Part shown: positions 1-10,121 of the stretch, piece by piece
Position numbering within the stretch: position 1 is the first letter of the stretch
Layout: each line of letters starts with the position of its first letter
DNA from: Blastocladiella emersonii ATCC 22665
Lineage: Eukaryota; Blastocladiomycota; Blastocladiomycetes; Blastocladiales; Blastocladiaceae
Length of the DNA: 64,000 nucleotides
Assembly (NCBI GenBank): GCA_025594325.1
Contig: JANHCV010000009.1
Coordinates: 186,001-250,000, forward strand
Direction of reading: 5' to 3'
Program-made: the position numbers and the translations under genes
Notes under the pieces: model-generated
The model's input: the letters and a program-made list of their open reading frames with translations, nothing else
What the model was told of the DNA's origin: nothing
The model's database searches: none

Positions 1-2
1 TG

Positions 3-461
3 CGTCCGCGCAAGGGTTTTGCGTTCCGCGACAGCGGCCGGATCGCGCTCGACCCGCACCCGGACCTCGCAGCGCGCCTGTGGCGGCAGCTCGCGGGCGT
101 GCTGCCGGCGTTCCCCGAGGGCACGCCCGTCGGGATGAACACGAATATCCGGCTGTACAAGTACGGCCGCGGGCAGAGCTTTGGGCAGCACTACGACGAG
201 AGCGTGCGGGTCGCTGGCGGGAGGACCGAGTTTACCCTGCTCGTGTACCTTTCCGGAGGAGGGGAGGGCGAGGACGACGAGGTGGGCGGCGGCGAGACCG
301 TGTTCTACGAGGGCCGGCGCAAGGTCGTCGCGGCCGTCGCGCCGGTCCGCGGCCGCGCCCTGATCCACCGCCACGGCGACGCGTGTCTCCTGCACGAGGG
401 CGCTGCCGTCACCAAGGGCGTCAAGTACCTGCTGCGCTCCGATCTCGTGTTTGCAACCTAG
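3..461 (+). CDS. 2OG-Fe(II) oxygenase (prolyl 4-hydroxylase-like), 3' part
   Basis: The reading frame is open from the window edge, so the 5' end lies outside. The translated part resembles the catalytic core of fungal prolyl 4-hydroxylase-type dioxygenases, which hydroxylate a substrate using 2-oxoglutarate, O2 and Fe(II). The HxD iron ligands are visible in GQHYDES. The distal His is probably in LLHEGAAV, followed by a Lys/Arg-containing strand (KGVKYLLRSDLVF) of the kind that binds 2-oxoglutarate. GGGETVFY is the usual glycine-rich segment between them. The gene ends in TAG, seven bases from the stop of the convergent gene at 469. The substrate cannot be told from sequence. Confidence 0.85.
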   Translation, partial: RPRKGFAFRDSGRIALDPHPDLAARLWRQLAGVLPAFPEGTPVGMNTNIRLYKYGRGQSFGQHYDESVRVAGGRTEFTLLVYLSGGGEGEDDEVGGGETVFYEGRRKVVAAVAPVRGRALIHRHGDACLLHEGAAVTKGVKYLLRSDLVFAT

Positions 462-468
462 CATACAT

Positions 469-1731
469 TTAGATCTTCTCCACCACGAACCACACCAGCT
501 GCCGCCCGTCGGCCAGCTCGACCGTCTCGTTGCGCAGCACCCGATACCCGGCGTCGCTTGTGAACCCCCACCCCCATTTCTCGGACACGACGGGCTCGGC
601 CATGACCTCGGCGTCTTTGAGGGACAGCAGCGCGCGGTCGAGCGGCCGCGTCAGCTCGCGCGGGTGCACGAGGTTGATGAACGACGACGGGCTCGCGTGC
701 CGCGTGGTCCATGCCGCAAAGTCGCCGCCCTCCGGCAACGCAAACGTCGACAGCAACATCCGCGCGCCGCTCTGCGCCAGTAACCGGTCATGGATCGCCG
801 AGACAAACGTGCGCGGCGGGAGGAACCGGTGCAGAAGGACCAGTTCAAACGGCCCCGTCACCTCGCCCCACGCGTCCCGCCCGCCCTCGCCGCGCAACTC
901 GCCTTGCTCGCCCGCCTTGGCGCGCACGAGCGTCACGCGGTCCCCGAAATGCAGCAGCGAGCAGACCGCGCGCGTCCGGTCGATGCTCCCCTTCCACGCG
1001 TCGACGGCGACCGCGGTGCACCCCGGGTAGTGGTGCAAAAGGTACGCCAGGTCGCGGCCCGCGCCGCACCCGAGGTCGAGGACGCGGAACGGGGTCGGGG
1101 AACCGGGTGCGCCGAAGAGTTGCGTCGCGGTCGCGGCGAGGACGGGTGCGGGGAGGAACGGGAGAGTCATGGTGCGCACGAGCGAGGCGCGGACGGTTGA
1201 CGGGGCGGGGTTGGAGGGGGCGGGGCGCGGGCTGCGGCTGCGGTCGCGACTTGGGGATGGTGAGACAGAACCGGGCCGGTCGCGGTCACGCTCGCCGTCC
1301 TCGTCCTCGACGGCGCTGCGGACATCCCACCCATCCTCCTTCGCGGCCACCCAGAACTGCGGCGTCGGAACGTACACCCCCTCGACACTCCACCCGCGGT
1401 CGTGGACATGCACCGCGAACCTCGCCGCCGTCGCGACTTGATTCCCCTCGACGGGCTCCCAGACCGCCGCGGGTTCCTTGACCGCTTCCGCGTAGCCCTC
1501 GCCGGGCGGGACGATCAGCGCGACGGGGACTGACCCGCGTTCGGGTAAGAGGAACCACGGGAAAGCGGTGCGCGAGGCGTAGTTGCACAGAGGGAGCGAG
1601 AAGGCGCCGGCCAGGTGCTGCGACTCGTACGCCGCGGCGGGGCGTAGGTCCAGGAGGATGGTGCCGGCGCGTGGTGGGGCCGTGAGCGTGTGCACGGGCG
1701 GCGGCGGGGCGTTCATTCGTTTGTCATGCAT
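469..1731 (-). CDS. rhodanese-like domain fused to a class I methyltransferase
   Basis: About 420 residues if translation starts at the Met at 1731. An upstream in-frame Met at 1911 would overlap the divergent gene and adds only Arg/Gly-rich sequence, so 1731 is preferred. Residues about 15-135 resemble a rhodanese fold (TILLDLRPAAAYESQHLAGA), with no obvious catalytic Cys loop. Residues about 175-400 are a SAM-dependent methyltransferase with motif I LDLGCGAGRD and an acidic motif II (AVAVDAW). The two are joined by a Ser/Arg/Pro-rich linker. Rhodanese plus methyltransferase proteins occur in fungi, but the substrate is unknown. No intron is needed. It shares a 136-bp divergent spacer with the gene at 1868. 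Confidence 0.75.
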   Translation of the reverse strand: MHDKRMNAPPPPVHTLTAPPRAGTILLDLRPAAAYESQHLAGAFSLPLCNYASRTAFPWFLLPERGSVPVALIVPPGEGYAEAVKEPAAVWEPVEGNQVATAARFAVHVHDRGWSVEGVYVPTPQFWVAAKEDGWDVRSAVEDEDGERDRDRPGSVSPSPSRDRSRSPRPAPSNPAPSTVRASLVRTMTLPFLPAPVLAATATQLFGAPGSPTPFRVLDLGCGAGRDLAYLLHHYPGCTAVAVDAWKGSIDRTRAVCSLLHFGDRVTLVRAKAGEQGELRGEGGRDAWGEVTGPFELVLLHRFLPPRTFVSAIHDRLLAQSGARMLLSTFALPEGGDFAAWTTRHASPSSFINLVHPRELTRPLDRALLSLKDAEVMAEPVVSEKWGWGFTSDAGYRVLRNETVELADGRQLVWFVVEKI

Positions 1732-1867
1732 CGTTGGTGAGGAGAGGGAGAGAGCAGCGGCGGCCGTGACGGCGGTGTTGATGGTGGCGACCACGCCGCC
1801 TTCGCCGACCTCTGACCGACCTCCACCACGCCGACGCCGGCGGCGCATGTAACCCACCGCAACAACC
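1732..1867. promoter_or_regulatory. short divergent promoter region
   Basis: This 136-bp spacer separates the start codons of the methyltransferase gene (minus) and the Tim17-like gene (plus). No TATA box is evident. The plus start has the context AACCATGG. Confidence 0.4.
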
Positions 1868-2638
1868 ATGGACCCATCATCGCCACCGTACACGGGCCCG
1901 TCGCTCGCCAAGCTGCGCGCGGGCCTCGACGCCTACTTCTCGTGGACCGCCGAAGAAGCGCGCCGGGCGCACCCACAGCTTCCGGCAGACCACCCGCTGG
2001 TCCGCCTGCCGCCGCCCCCTCCGGAACTCGCCCGGTTCGCGACGTTCGCGGGTCTCGGCGTCTTCTGGGGCTTCCTCCTCGGCGGCGCGATCGGCAGCCG
2101 CAGCGCGGGCCTCCAGTTCCTCGCCGAGCACGCGCACCAGCTGCCCGTCACGGTCCAGGGGTGGTACTTTTACCACAAGACGAAAAACTACCGTATGGCG
2201 TGGGGCGGGTTCCGCCGCGGGTTGCGTGAGGCCGGGCGGCTCGGGAGTGTCGTCGCCACGTTTGCAGCTGTCGAGACGGCCGTCGATCTTGCGCGCGAGA
2301 CGGAGGATGCGGCGAGTTCGGTCGTTGCGGGGATCTTTACGGCGGCGGCGTTTGCGGCTGTGAGTACGTTCGCCCCTGTCTTTCGAGAGCCTGCCTGCGT
2401 GTGCTGACACCTTCGTGTAGACCGCCTCCCGATCGCGTCAGCCAAGCGCACGCTCGTGTACGGCGCCGCGACGGGCGCCCTCGTTGGCGGGATCCAGGCC
2501 CTCGCCGCGCGCGCCCTCGGCCAGCCCGTCAAGTACGCCCCGCGCTCCAAGCCCGTGTGGTGGGAGTCCAAGCCCAACATCGAGGAGGCCGTGCCGGTGC
2601 CCGCGGGCAAGGCAGCGGTCGAGACGATTGATCTATAA
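1868..2638 (+). CDS. Tim17/22/23-family-like membrane protein, two exons
   Basis: Exons are 1868-2363 and 2421-2638. The 57-nt intron has donor GTACGT and acceptor GTGTAG. This is the only join I found that keeps the second exon (RLPIASAKRTLVYGAATG) in frame, giving 237 residues. Several glycine-rich hydrophobic helices are seen: FATFAGLGVFWGFLLGGAIG, a central stretch around GRLGSVVATFAAVETAVD, and YGAATGALVGGIQALAARAL. This pattern, with GxxxG-like helices and short loops, resembles Tim17-type inner-membrane proteins, including the TIMMDC1 complex-I assembly factors. A mitochondrial inner-membrane role is inferred. An unrelated multi-pass protein cannot be excluded. It converges on the SH3 gene with a 42-bp gap. 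Confidence 0.55.
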
Positions 2639-2680
2639 ACTCTGTCTAGCTTTATTGATATGTACACACGATGGAGGAGA

Positions 2681-5110
2681 TCACAATGGCGCCGGCGCAC
2701 GCGCCCCGTTGCGCCCAAACACGGCGCCGAACCCGGCGGCCGCCGGCGGGAGGCCCGCCGAGTACGCGTCCACGTCCATGAACCGCGGGGTTGCGGCGGC
2801 CGAACCGCGCCGTCCCGGTGGGCGGTCCGACTCGAGCGTTGCCGCGGGCGACGGGAGCGCGACCACGACCGAGACTGCGGACGCCGACGACGGAGCCCGC
2901 CCCGCGGCCGCAAGCGAGTCGCTGCGCGGGTACCGGTCGCCCATCTGCCTCGCCCTTCGTTTCGGTGGAACCGGTCCCGCACTCACGGTATCTGCGGCCA
3001 CGAGCGCCGAACACAACCGCACCTCCCCCTGCTCCTCGGTGCACACGAGCGGAAACACGCCCTCCTTCCCGCCGCGCGTCAGGTTGACGCCGTCGGCCCA
3101 CGCGTCCTCGAACACGTACCGCACGTGCACGTAGTCGCCCTCGACCAGATCCAGCTCGTCGCCGTGCGCCGCCGTGTACGCGTACGTCACGCGGCGCGGC
3201 GGGCCGAGGTCCGCGAGGATTAGTGGTGGGGGAGGGAGGCGGTGGAGGGAGAGGCGCGGGATGGACGCGGTGGGTGAGGGAGCAGTTGGTGTGCGGGGGT
3301 GGTGGTGGTGGTAGAGCGTCTGGCTCGACGACGTCGCAGCGGGGTCGATCGGGATCGTCACGCTCGGCGGCGGCGGCGGCGACGGGCGTAGGGCGGACGC
3401 GTAGCCGGGGTCCGTTGTTGGCGTGGTCGGCGAGAACGGGGTCGGCGGCGGGGACACGGGCGAGAAGGGCGTCGGCGGCGGAGACGACACGTCCGTCGCC
3501 CGCCCCGACAACGCCAACGGCGGCGGCGGGTACGCGCCGAGCTGCGCGCCGAACGCGCCGTAGTGCAGCACGGGCCGCCCCGTCACCATCATGGGCGGGA
3601 CGCCCTGCTTCCCCGCTGCCACCGCCGCCTTCCCCCTCCCCCTCCGTCTCCTGCGACACCACCTGCGCTGCCGCACCCACGCGTACCCGTACCAGAACCG
3701 AAACACAGCGCGCTCGTGCGCGGGCATGCGGACGTCGGCGTTGCCCCACGGCATCAGGACGAGGGTGACGGCGACCAGCACGCCGAACGCGCCGAGCGCC
3801 GACGCCAGGATCGCGCCCCACGGCGGGCCCGCCGAGGTGGACGCGAAGGCGGAGCACGCGGAGCTCCCGCACCGGTGGCTGCACAGCGCCGCGAGGTTGT
3901 ACGAGGGTTCCGATGGGTCGGTTTGAGCGGCGGAGGTGTCGCGCGCGGAGAGGCGGAGAGCGGCACGTCCGCGCGCGCGGACGACGATCGACTCGCCTGA
4001 CGCCGCAGCGCCCGCGGCCGCTGGGCTCGTAACGACACTCGGTGCTGCATCGACGCGGAACTTGGGCGCGTGCAGGCCGCACCCCAGCACCTCGTGTTCG
4101 GTGAAGACGGGCGCGGCGGCGAGCAAGATGTCGGGGACGACGAGGTCGAGCACGGCGTTGCGCGGGACCGCGGCCGCCGCGTCATCATCGTCCACGGGTG
4201 CGGCGGCAGCGGGCGCGGAAGGCGAGCCGGACGTTGACGCCTGGCCCTCGAGGTACACTGCCGAGATGCGCGAGGCGAGGTCGAGCGACGGCGGGCACAC
4301 GCGCGGGAGCGCCGCGTGCACGATCTCGTGGTCCCACCGTGGCGAGAGCGGGGCGGGGGACGACGGGGAGGAGGTCGCGGCGATGGCTGTGTCCAGCACG
4401 CTCGCGGCGAAGGCGCGGCACAGCGAGTCGATGGCGCGCGAGTTGACGGGCAGTTTGCACGCGGGCGCCGGCGGTACGGGTGGTGGTGGGTCCGCGGGCG
4501 CCGTCTCGTTTCCGGCCACTTCACCGTCGCGTCGAACGAGCTGGCGCGACGTCGGCCGGGCGCCGATACACGCAAACTCGACGGTGGCATTCGCGATCTC
4601 GAGCGCGGTCTCGATACACGCGAGGGTGCGCACAAACCGCAGGTAGGTCGCCGCCCCATCGACGCGGGCGAACCCGATGCCCGGCTGCCCCGCGAGCGCG
4701 GTGCGCACGCGCGACCCGATGGCGTCGACGCGCGCATCGACCCAGTCCCCCGTCACCTCGGCCGACGACGCGTCGTACAGCAGCCCGGTCCCGCCCACGG
4801 CGTGCACGGACGGGACGCCGCAACCGAACGCGGACTCGGTCGTGATCAAGGGGGACTGGGTGGGAGGCGGCGGGTCCTCGCGCTGCGGGCGGACCGTGCC
4901 GACGCGCGCACCGGGACCCATCGGCGCGCGCCTCGCGTCGGCGGGCGTCGTCGGGCGCGTCATTGGGACCGGCTGCGTGAAGGCGCGGTACGCGCACAGG
5001 TGGCCGGGGAGCGGGCGGCACACGGCGGCGTTCGCGTCAGCGTGCACAAGCGCGGTGAAGAGCGCCAAGAGTAGCAAGATCATCGCGGGTGCATGCGATC
5101 CATGGTGCAT
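2681..5110 (-). CDS. single-pass membrane protein with cytoplasmic SH3 domain
   Basis: About 809 residues from the Met at 5110; a Met nine codons later (5083) starts directly at the signal peptide MILLLLALFTALVHADA. Further upstream codons are Arg/Ser-rich and probably untranslated. The extracellular part (to about residue 430) holds scattered Cys and two predicted N-glycosylation sites. One transmembrane helix lies at about 431-455, followed by a basic stop-transfer region (RQRRWCRRRRRGRGK). A long proline-rich linker leads to an SH3 domain at about 641-691 (ALYDY-like VTYAYTAAHGDELDLVEGD). The order signal-ectodomain-TM-Pro-rich-SH3 matches Sho1/Fus1-like fungal membrane proteins in layout, not in sequence, so signalling or polarity at the plasma membrane is inference. 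Confidence 0.75.
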   Translation of the reverse strand: MHHGSHAPAMILLLLALFTALVHADANAAVCRPLPGHLCAYRAFTQPVPMTRPTTPADARRAPMGPGARVGTVRPQREDPPPPTQSPLITTESAFGCGVPSVHAVGGTGLLYDASSAEVTGDWVDARVDAIGSRVRTALAGQPGIGFARVDGAATYLRFVRTLACIETALEIANATVEFACIGARPTSRQLVRRDGEVAGNETAPADPPPPVPPAPACKLPVNSRAIDSLCRAFAASVLDTAIAATSSPSSPAPLSPRWDHEIVHAALPRVCPPSLDLASRISAVYLEGQASTSGSPSAPAAAAPVDDDDAAAAVPRNAVLDLVVPDILLAAAPVFTEHEVLGCGLHAPKFRVDAAPSVVTSPAAAGAAASGESIVVRARGRAALRLSARDTSAAQTDPSEPSYNLAALCSHRCGSSACSAFASTSAGPPWGAILASALGAFGVLVAVTLVLMPWGNADVRMPAHERAVFRFWYGYAWVRQRRWCRRRRRGRGKAAVAAGKQGVPPMMVTGRPVLHYGAFGAQLGAYPPPPLALSGRATDVSSPPPTPFSPVSPPPTPFSPTTPTTDPGYASALRPSPPPPPSVTIPIDPAATSSSQTLYHHHHPRTPTAPSPTASIPRLSLHRLPPPPLILADLGPPRRVTYAYTAAHGDELDLVEGDYVHVRYVFEDAWADGVNLTRGGKEGVFPLVCTEEQGEVRLCSALVAADTVSAGPVPPKRRARQMGDRYPRSDSLAAAGRAPSSASAVSVVVALPSPAATLESDRPPGRRGSAAATPRFMDVDAYSAGLPPAAAGFGAVFGRNGARAPAPL

Positions 5111-6002
5111 GGTGGAGGGCGAGCGTAGTGGCGGCGCCTCGCCATGCGGGGCGACAGGAGACGTGCAGGAGCGGGGAGAGCGGGAGCGAGAGCGCTGCAA
5201 CCCTCGCAGCAGAGTCGCCTCAAGGAGGATCCCCTGAGCGTCTGCATGTGCACGCGCGGGGCAGCGTCAAACTGCGAGGGCGAACAGGTCACAGGGTGAG
5301 GGAGGCGACCAATTCGGTGGACTGGGTGGGCCTCGCGCGGCCGGGGCGGTGGCGGCGGCGGCGGCGGCACAGGCGGTCCGGCCGGCGGGGTTGACAACAT
5401 CACGCGATGGCGCCCGTCACCGCAGGCACGACGCGGGCGCGCTGGCTCGCCACAGTGACGGCAGCACGACGGCGACCACGGCGACGGTGACGAGGGCGCG
5501 GTGGGGACGGCATAACGCTAGCAGTTGGGTCGCGTCGCGGCGCGTCGAGTCGACACGGTGACAGGTGTGACGTAGGAGCTGCATGTGTCATCGCGCACGA
5601 CGGCGCGGAGGACGACTACGTGGAGGGAACAGTCAGCAGCGACGGCGGCGACGCGCGGAGAGAAGCGGCGCGAGACGGCTGGAAAGCGCGAGACAAATTG
5701 TCACGTGTCCTGGGTGCCACGGCGGTCGGGCGAGCGATCGCGCGCGAACCGGTTGGAAGCGGCGCGCCGTTCGCCGGTGATCTGCGCCCTTCACTCCTCC
5801 GGAATCCGCGGGTTCCGCGCGTTTCGGCCGCCGTCACGCCTTTCAGCGCACGCCCGATGCGCCCCGCGTCGAGGCCTCGCCGGCCGCCGTGCCCCGCCGG
5901 CCGCGCCCGCGCCCTTATAACCGGCCCGCGCCCCCGCCCGCCCGTCCTCGCTCCCCTCAAGGATCTCTCGTATTTCCGCCCGCTACCCACACACGCACCA
6001 CC
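5111..6002. promoter_or_regulatory. HSP70 upstream region with TATA box
   Basis: This roughly 890-bp spacer separates the divergent SH3-protein and HSP70 start codons. A TATA-like TTATAA lies at 5915-5920, 83 bp before the HSP70 start. It is followed by a C-rich leader and the start context CACCACCATGACC. GAA and TTC triplets are scattered at about 5790-5830 but are not in the regular 5-bp phase of a good heat-shock element. The rest is GC-rich and holds no gene that I can support. Confidence 0.55.
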
Positions 6003-8121
6003 ATGACCACCAAGCTCGACTCGCCCGCCGTGGGCATTGGTACGGCCGCCGCCGCTGCTGCCCCGCGGTGCTGCTGCCGCCGCCGACCTCGTCCCCTGCG
6101 CTCGTCGCTGTCGCGGCGGACCCGATCGGCGGCGACAGCTGCACCCGCACCCGCCCTCTCGAGCGCGACGCTCACCCGCGATCCCCTCCCTCCCGCACCG
6201 TCTAGACCTCGGCACCACCTACTCGTGCGTCGGCGTGTGGCAGAACGACCGCGTCGAGATCATCGCCAACGACCAGGGCAACCGCACCACGCCCTCGTAC
6301 GTCGGCTTCACCGACTCGGAGCGTCTGATCGGCGATGCCGCCAAGAACCAGGTCGCCATGAACCCGCACAACACGGTCTTCGACGCCAAGCGCCTCATCG
6401 GCCGCCGCTTCGACGACGACGTTGTCCAGGCCGACATGAAGCACTGGTCCTTCACGGTCGTCAACAAGAACTCCAAGCCCCTCATCCAGGTCGAGTTCAA
6501 GGGCGAGACCAAGACCTTCACCCCCGAGGAGATCTCGTCCATGATCCTCACCAAAATGAAGGAGACGGCCGAGGCCTACCTCGGCACCAAGGTCAACCAC
6601 GCCGTCGTGACGGTGCCCGCCTACTTCAACGACTCGCAGCGCCAGGCCACCAAGGACGCCGGCGCCATTGCCGGCCTCAACGTGCTCCGCATCATCAACG
6701 AGCCCACGGCCGCCGCCATCGCCTACGGCCTCGACAAGAAGGCCGAGGCTGGCGAGAAGAACGTGCTCATCTTCGACCTCGGCGGCGGTACCTTCGACGT
6801 GTCGCTGCTCACCATCGAGGACGGCATCTTCGAGGTCAAGGCCACGGCCGGCGACACCCACCTCGGCGGCGAGGACTTCGACAACCGCCTCGTCAACCAC
6901 TTTGTCCAGGAGTTCAAGCGCAAGCACAAGAAGGACCTGTCGGGCAACGCCCGCGCCCTGCGCCGCCTCCGCACCGCCTGCGAGCGCGCCAAGCGCACCC
7001 TGTCGTCGTCGGCCCAGACGTCGATCGAGATCGACTCGCTGTTCGAGGGCATCGACTTCTACACGTCCATCACCCGCGCCCGCTTCGAGGAGCTGTGCGC
7101 CGACCTGTTCCGCTCGACGCTCGACCCCGTCGAGAAGGTGCTGCGCGACGCCAAGATGGCCAAGAACGAGGTGCACGAGATTGTCCTGGTCGGCGGCTCG
7201 ACCCGTATCCCCCGCATCCAGAAGCTCGTGTCCGACTTCTTCAACGGCAAGGAGCCCAACAAGTCGATCAACCCCGACGAGGCGGTCGCCTACGGTGCCG
7301 CCGTCCAGGCCGCCATTCTCGCCGGGGACCAGTCGGAGAAGGTGCAGGACCTGCTCCTCCTCGACGTCGCGCCGCTGTCGCTCGGTATCGAGACGGCCGG
7401 CGGTGTCATGACCCCGCTCATCAAGCGCAACACGACCATCCCCGCCAAGAAGTCGGAGACCTTCTCGACGTACGCCGACAACCAGCCCGGCGTCCTCATC
7501 CAGGTGTACGAGGGCGAGCGTGCCCGCACCAAGGACAACAACCTGCTCGGCAAGTTCGAGCTCACCGGCATCCCGCCCGCGCCCCGCGGCGTGCCCCAGA
7601 TCGAGGTCTCCTTCGACGTCGGTGCCGACGGTATCCTCAACGTGTCGGCCGTCGACAAGTCGACGAACCGGTCCAACAAGATCACCATCACCAACGACAA
7701 GGGCCGCCTGTCCAAGGAGGAGATTGAGCGCATGGTCGCCGAGGCCGAGAAGTACAAGAAGGAGGACGAGGAGGCGGCGTCGCGCATCCAGGCCAAGAAC
7801 GGCCTCGAGTCGTACGCGTACAACCTGCGCAACACGCTCAACGACGACAAGGTGGCCGGCAAGATGGACGCGGCCGACAAGGAGACGCTCAACAAGGCCA
7901 TTGACGAAACCATCTCGTGGCTCGACGGCAACCAGGAGGGCGCCAAGGACGAGTACGAGCACAAGCAGAAGGAGCTCGAGGGCGTCGCCAACCCCATCAT
8001 GACCAAGCTGTACTCGGCCGCCGGTGGCGCGCCCGGCGGCATGCCCGGCGGCTTCGACCCCTCGGGCGCCCCGCCCCCGGCTGCCGACACCACCGGCCCC
8101 ACCATCGAGGAGGTCGACTAA
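6003..8121 (+). CDS. HSP70: cytosolic HSP70 chaperone (SSA type), two exons
   Basis: Exons are 6003-6039 and 6206-8121, with a 166-nt phase-1 intron (GTACGG...CTAG) that splits the codon for the first Asp of the IDLGTT ATP-binding motif. The product is 650 residues, the normal length for the family. Signatures seen: [13 protein letters not shown] at the N-terminus, [12 protein letters not shown] in the ATPase domain, [13 protein letters not shown], a substrate-binding domain after the [11 protein letters not shown] linker region, a GGMPGG-rich tail and a C-terminal EEVD. EEVD marks the cytosolic class that binds TPR co-chaperones. Codon use is almost entirely C/G-ending, as expected of a highly expressed gene here and unlike the accessory genes downstream. 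An early intron within the first 15 codons is common in fungal HSP70s. Confidence 0.97.
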
Positions 8122-8246
8122 GTAGTTAGAGCTTCCTCATCATCCGCTGGTCTCCTCGCGGGATCGTAGGGCGTGTGTGGACTTTTTACCTACTTGGCTG
8201 CCTTTTTGTATCACGTAGCTGGAGTATCTTCTGTTAATATGCATCA

Positions 8247-9259
8247 TCATTCAGTACCCATCGATCTCTTCTCTTGTCTACTTCGTGTGCGCTGCTCGAG
8301 CTTTTGAGCGAGCGACTCGAGCTGCTCGACTTGGTCCGTCGGCGCAAAGGACGCGGCCTTAAGTGTGCCGTTGTTCGTCGCGACTTGGGCCAGGCGGTGA
8401 AGCGAAGCGCGTGTGTTCTTCGCGCGCACGCCCGAGACGAGCTCACGCGGGATTCTCAGCAGCGTCGCGACGGAAGCAGAGCTGGCAGCGTCGCGACGGA
8501 AGCAGACCTGACTGCGCGACGAACACGCTCTCAAGGAACTCGCGCGAACCGCCTGCGACGAGAACGACGCGCGCGGCGCACGTCGACCTATAGCGCACGG
8601 CGGCGACAGTCGTGTCGCGCGTACCGCCCGCGTTCACGGGCCGTGGCGGCGGACGCGATCTCTCAGCTCCCATCGCGGCCGGTGCGCGCGAGCTGCCCCG
8701 TTCGTCGGCACGGGGGTCGCGGCGAGCGGCGTGAAGAAGACGATCGATGGACAGCGCATCACCCGCAGTGCTACTGGCTGACGCGACGCTGAGGAGATCG
8801 AGCTGGCGAAGGCTCGATCGCGCAAGATGTCTGCGGGCGTTGACCGAGTGCCGCGCGGGCTGGCGGTGGATCGCGCGGCGCGCGTGGGGATGCCGTCGAC
8901 GCCCATCGCGAACCCGATCGCATCATGCAGAAGGCGTGCCCGAGATCGCAGAGGTGAGGGTGAGGAGCGAACAGGTTGAGCGAGCCACAGTCGGACGGCG
9001 CCGCCGCCGCCGACTTCGCGACGAGGCGACCTGTCCGTGCCAACGGCGACGTGCGGCGCGCACTCAGGTTCCACAAGAGCAGCGACAAGACACGACGGTG
9101 CTCATCGGGGGGCTGCGAGCCTGACCTTGGAGCAGCACTTGCCACGGCCGACATCAGCCTCTCGGCCGCTCCACTCCTGCTGCGGGCGCCCGCAGCGAGC
9201 CCGGTCCATGTCCGCGCAGCTATTGCGGCGAGTAAGCTTCTCTTCATGGATCGATTCAT
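8247..9259 (-). pseudogene. possible decayed gene, family not recognised
   Basis: The last 65 codons before a stop at 8247 read as a plausible C-terminus with a short helical, charged tail (DQVEQLESLAQKLEQRT). Upstream, plausible protein-like stretches continue in all three minus frames (for example around 8560-8640, 8640-8850 and 8940-9000) without splice sites that I could defend. A 26-bp direct repeat is present at about 8462-8512. This looks like an old gene broken by frameshifts, but an intron-rich gene is also possible. The 9190-9310 stretch resembles 9870-9970 near the first F-box-like copy, suggesting local duplication. Confidence 0.25.
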
Positions 9260-9299
9260 GGCTTAGGGGCACGGGTGACACTGCGAGCGAGAGGGCGGA

Positions 9300-10010
9300 G
9301 TAGAAGTCGCGTCGCTCACCGGTGCCGCCCACATGTGCGCTTCCCCGCCTTCAAGCCGCGGTCGTCGGCCGCGAGCGGTCCACGCTCTCCTGCTCTCTCG
9401 TCTTTTGAAAGTTGATCATGGAGCACTCGGCGCCCGTACCTTGTCGCCGCGCGCGTCCGTGACCGGCAACGACAAGGCGGGCTTCTGAGGATGACTGAGT
9501 GCTCGGCCATGGCCATGGGTCGCGCCGCGCGGGTTGACGACGAGGAATGACCAGCAGATGGTGTATACATGCTTCAAAGTACGCACGGTCGCGAAAGGAG
9601 CGCGTGAGGGAACAACACCCCAGCGCAGCGCTGGTGTACAGGCTCGCGCAGCGTTGTCTTGAGCCTCGACCAGAGCCTCCTCAGCGGAGCTACGAGGTCG
9701 CTAGCCTTGTTCGTGACGCGGGACGCGGGACGGACGCATATAGCATATATGCAGTCGGACGATCGGCCCACGGCATGAACGCAAACTATTCTCCCTCTCG
9801 CGACTACTGCCGCTCAACAGGCAGCGCTGTCACAGCGACCGCTTCCTATTGAATGGTGCGCACCCGTGAGCCCAGTCCGCGTCAGTGCAATCGTTGCAGC
9901 AAGTAAACATCCATTCAGGAATCGATACACGACTTACGTCGGGTGGTAACGTGCGCGAGAGGGCGAAAGTTCAGGTCGCATCGTCAGAACGCAAAGAGCC
10001 GCTGGAGGAG
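9300..10010. other. spacer without a supportable gene
   Basis: No open frame here has a convincing start, composition or similarity. The stretch includes AT-rich patches (9738-9752, TATAGCATATAT-like) and a short segment at 9870-9970 that resembles 9190-9310. Confidence 0.4.
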
Positions 10011-10028
10011 ACGCGTCGCGATATCACG
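10011..10028 (+). promoter_or_regulatory. recurrent ACGCGTCGCGA upstream motif, site 1
   Basis: The sequence is ACGCGTCGCGATATCACG, 94 bp before the ATG of F-box-like copy 1. It contains ACGCGT, the core of the MluI cell-cycle box bound by MBF-type factors in yeasts. The same 18-mer, or a close variant, precedes copies 2 and 3. Confidence 0.45.
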
Positions 10029-10121
10029 CCAGGGTCACCTGAAGGGATGGATGGTCAAGGCCAAGTTTCAAGCCTGGCCAGCTCGCGCCTGTTCTCCCTC
10101 GTCCCACGACCAGCAGCCACC

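Noticed and set aside
1732-1911. N-terminal extension of the rhodanese-methyltransferase to the Met at 1911
   Set aside because: It would overlap the divergent gene's coding sequence and adds low-complexity Arg/Gly sequence unlike the domains.
5790-5830. Heat-shock element before HSP70
   Set aside because: GAA and TTC triplets are present but not in the 5-bp phase of nGAAnnTTCn, so I do not call it.
5889-7727. 612-codon plus-strand frame overlapping HSP70
   Set aside because: It is an Arg/Pro/His-rich alternate frame of the HSP70 exon, without a defensible start.
6202-7962. 586-codon open frame antisense to HSP70
   Set aside because: It is the usual antisense shadow of a strongly C/G-ending coding sequence. 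It has Leu/Val/Asp/Gly-rich composition and no family similarity.
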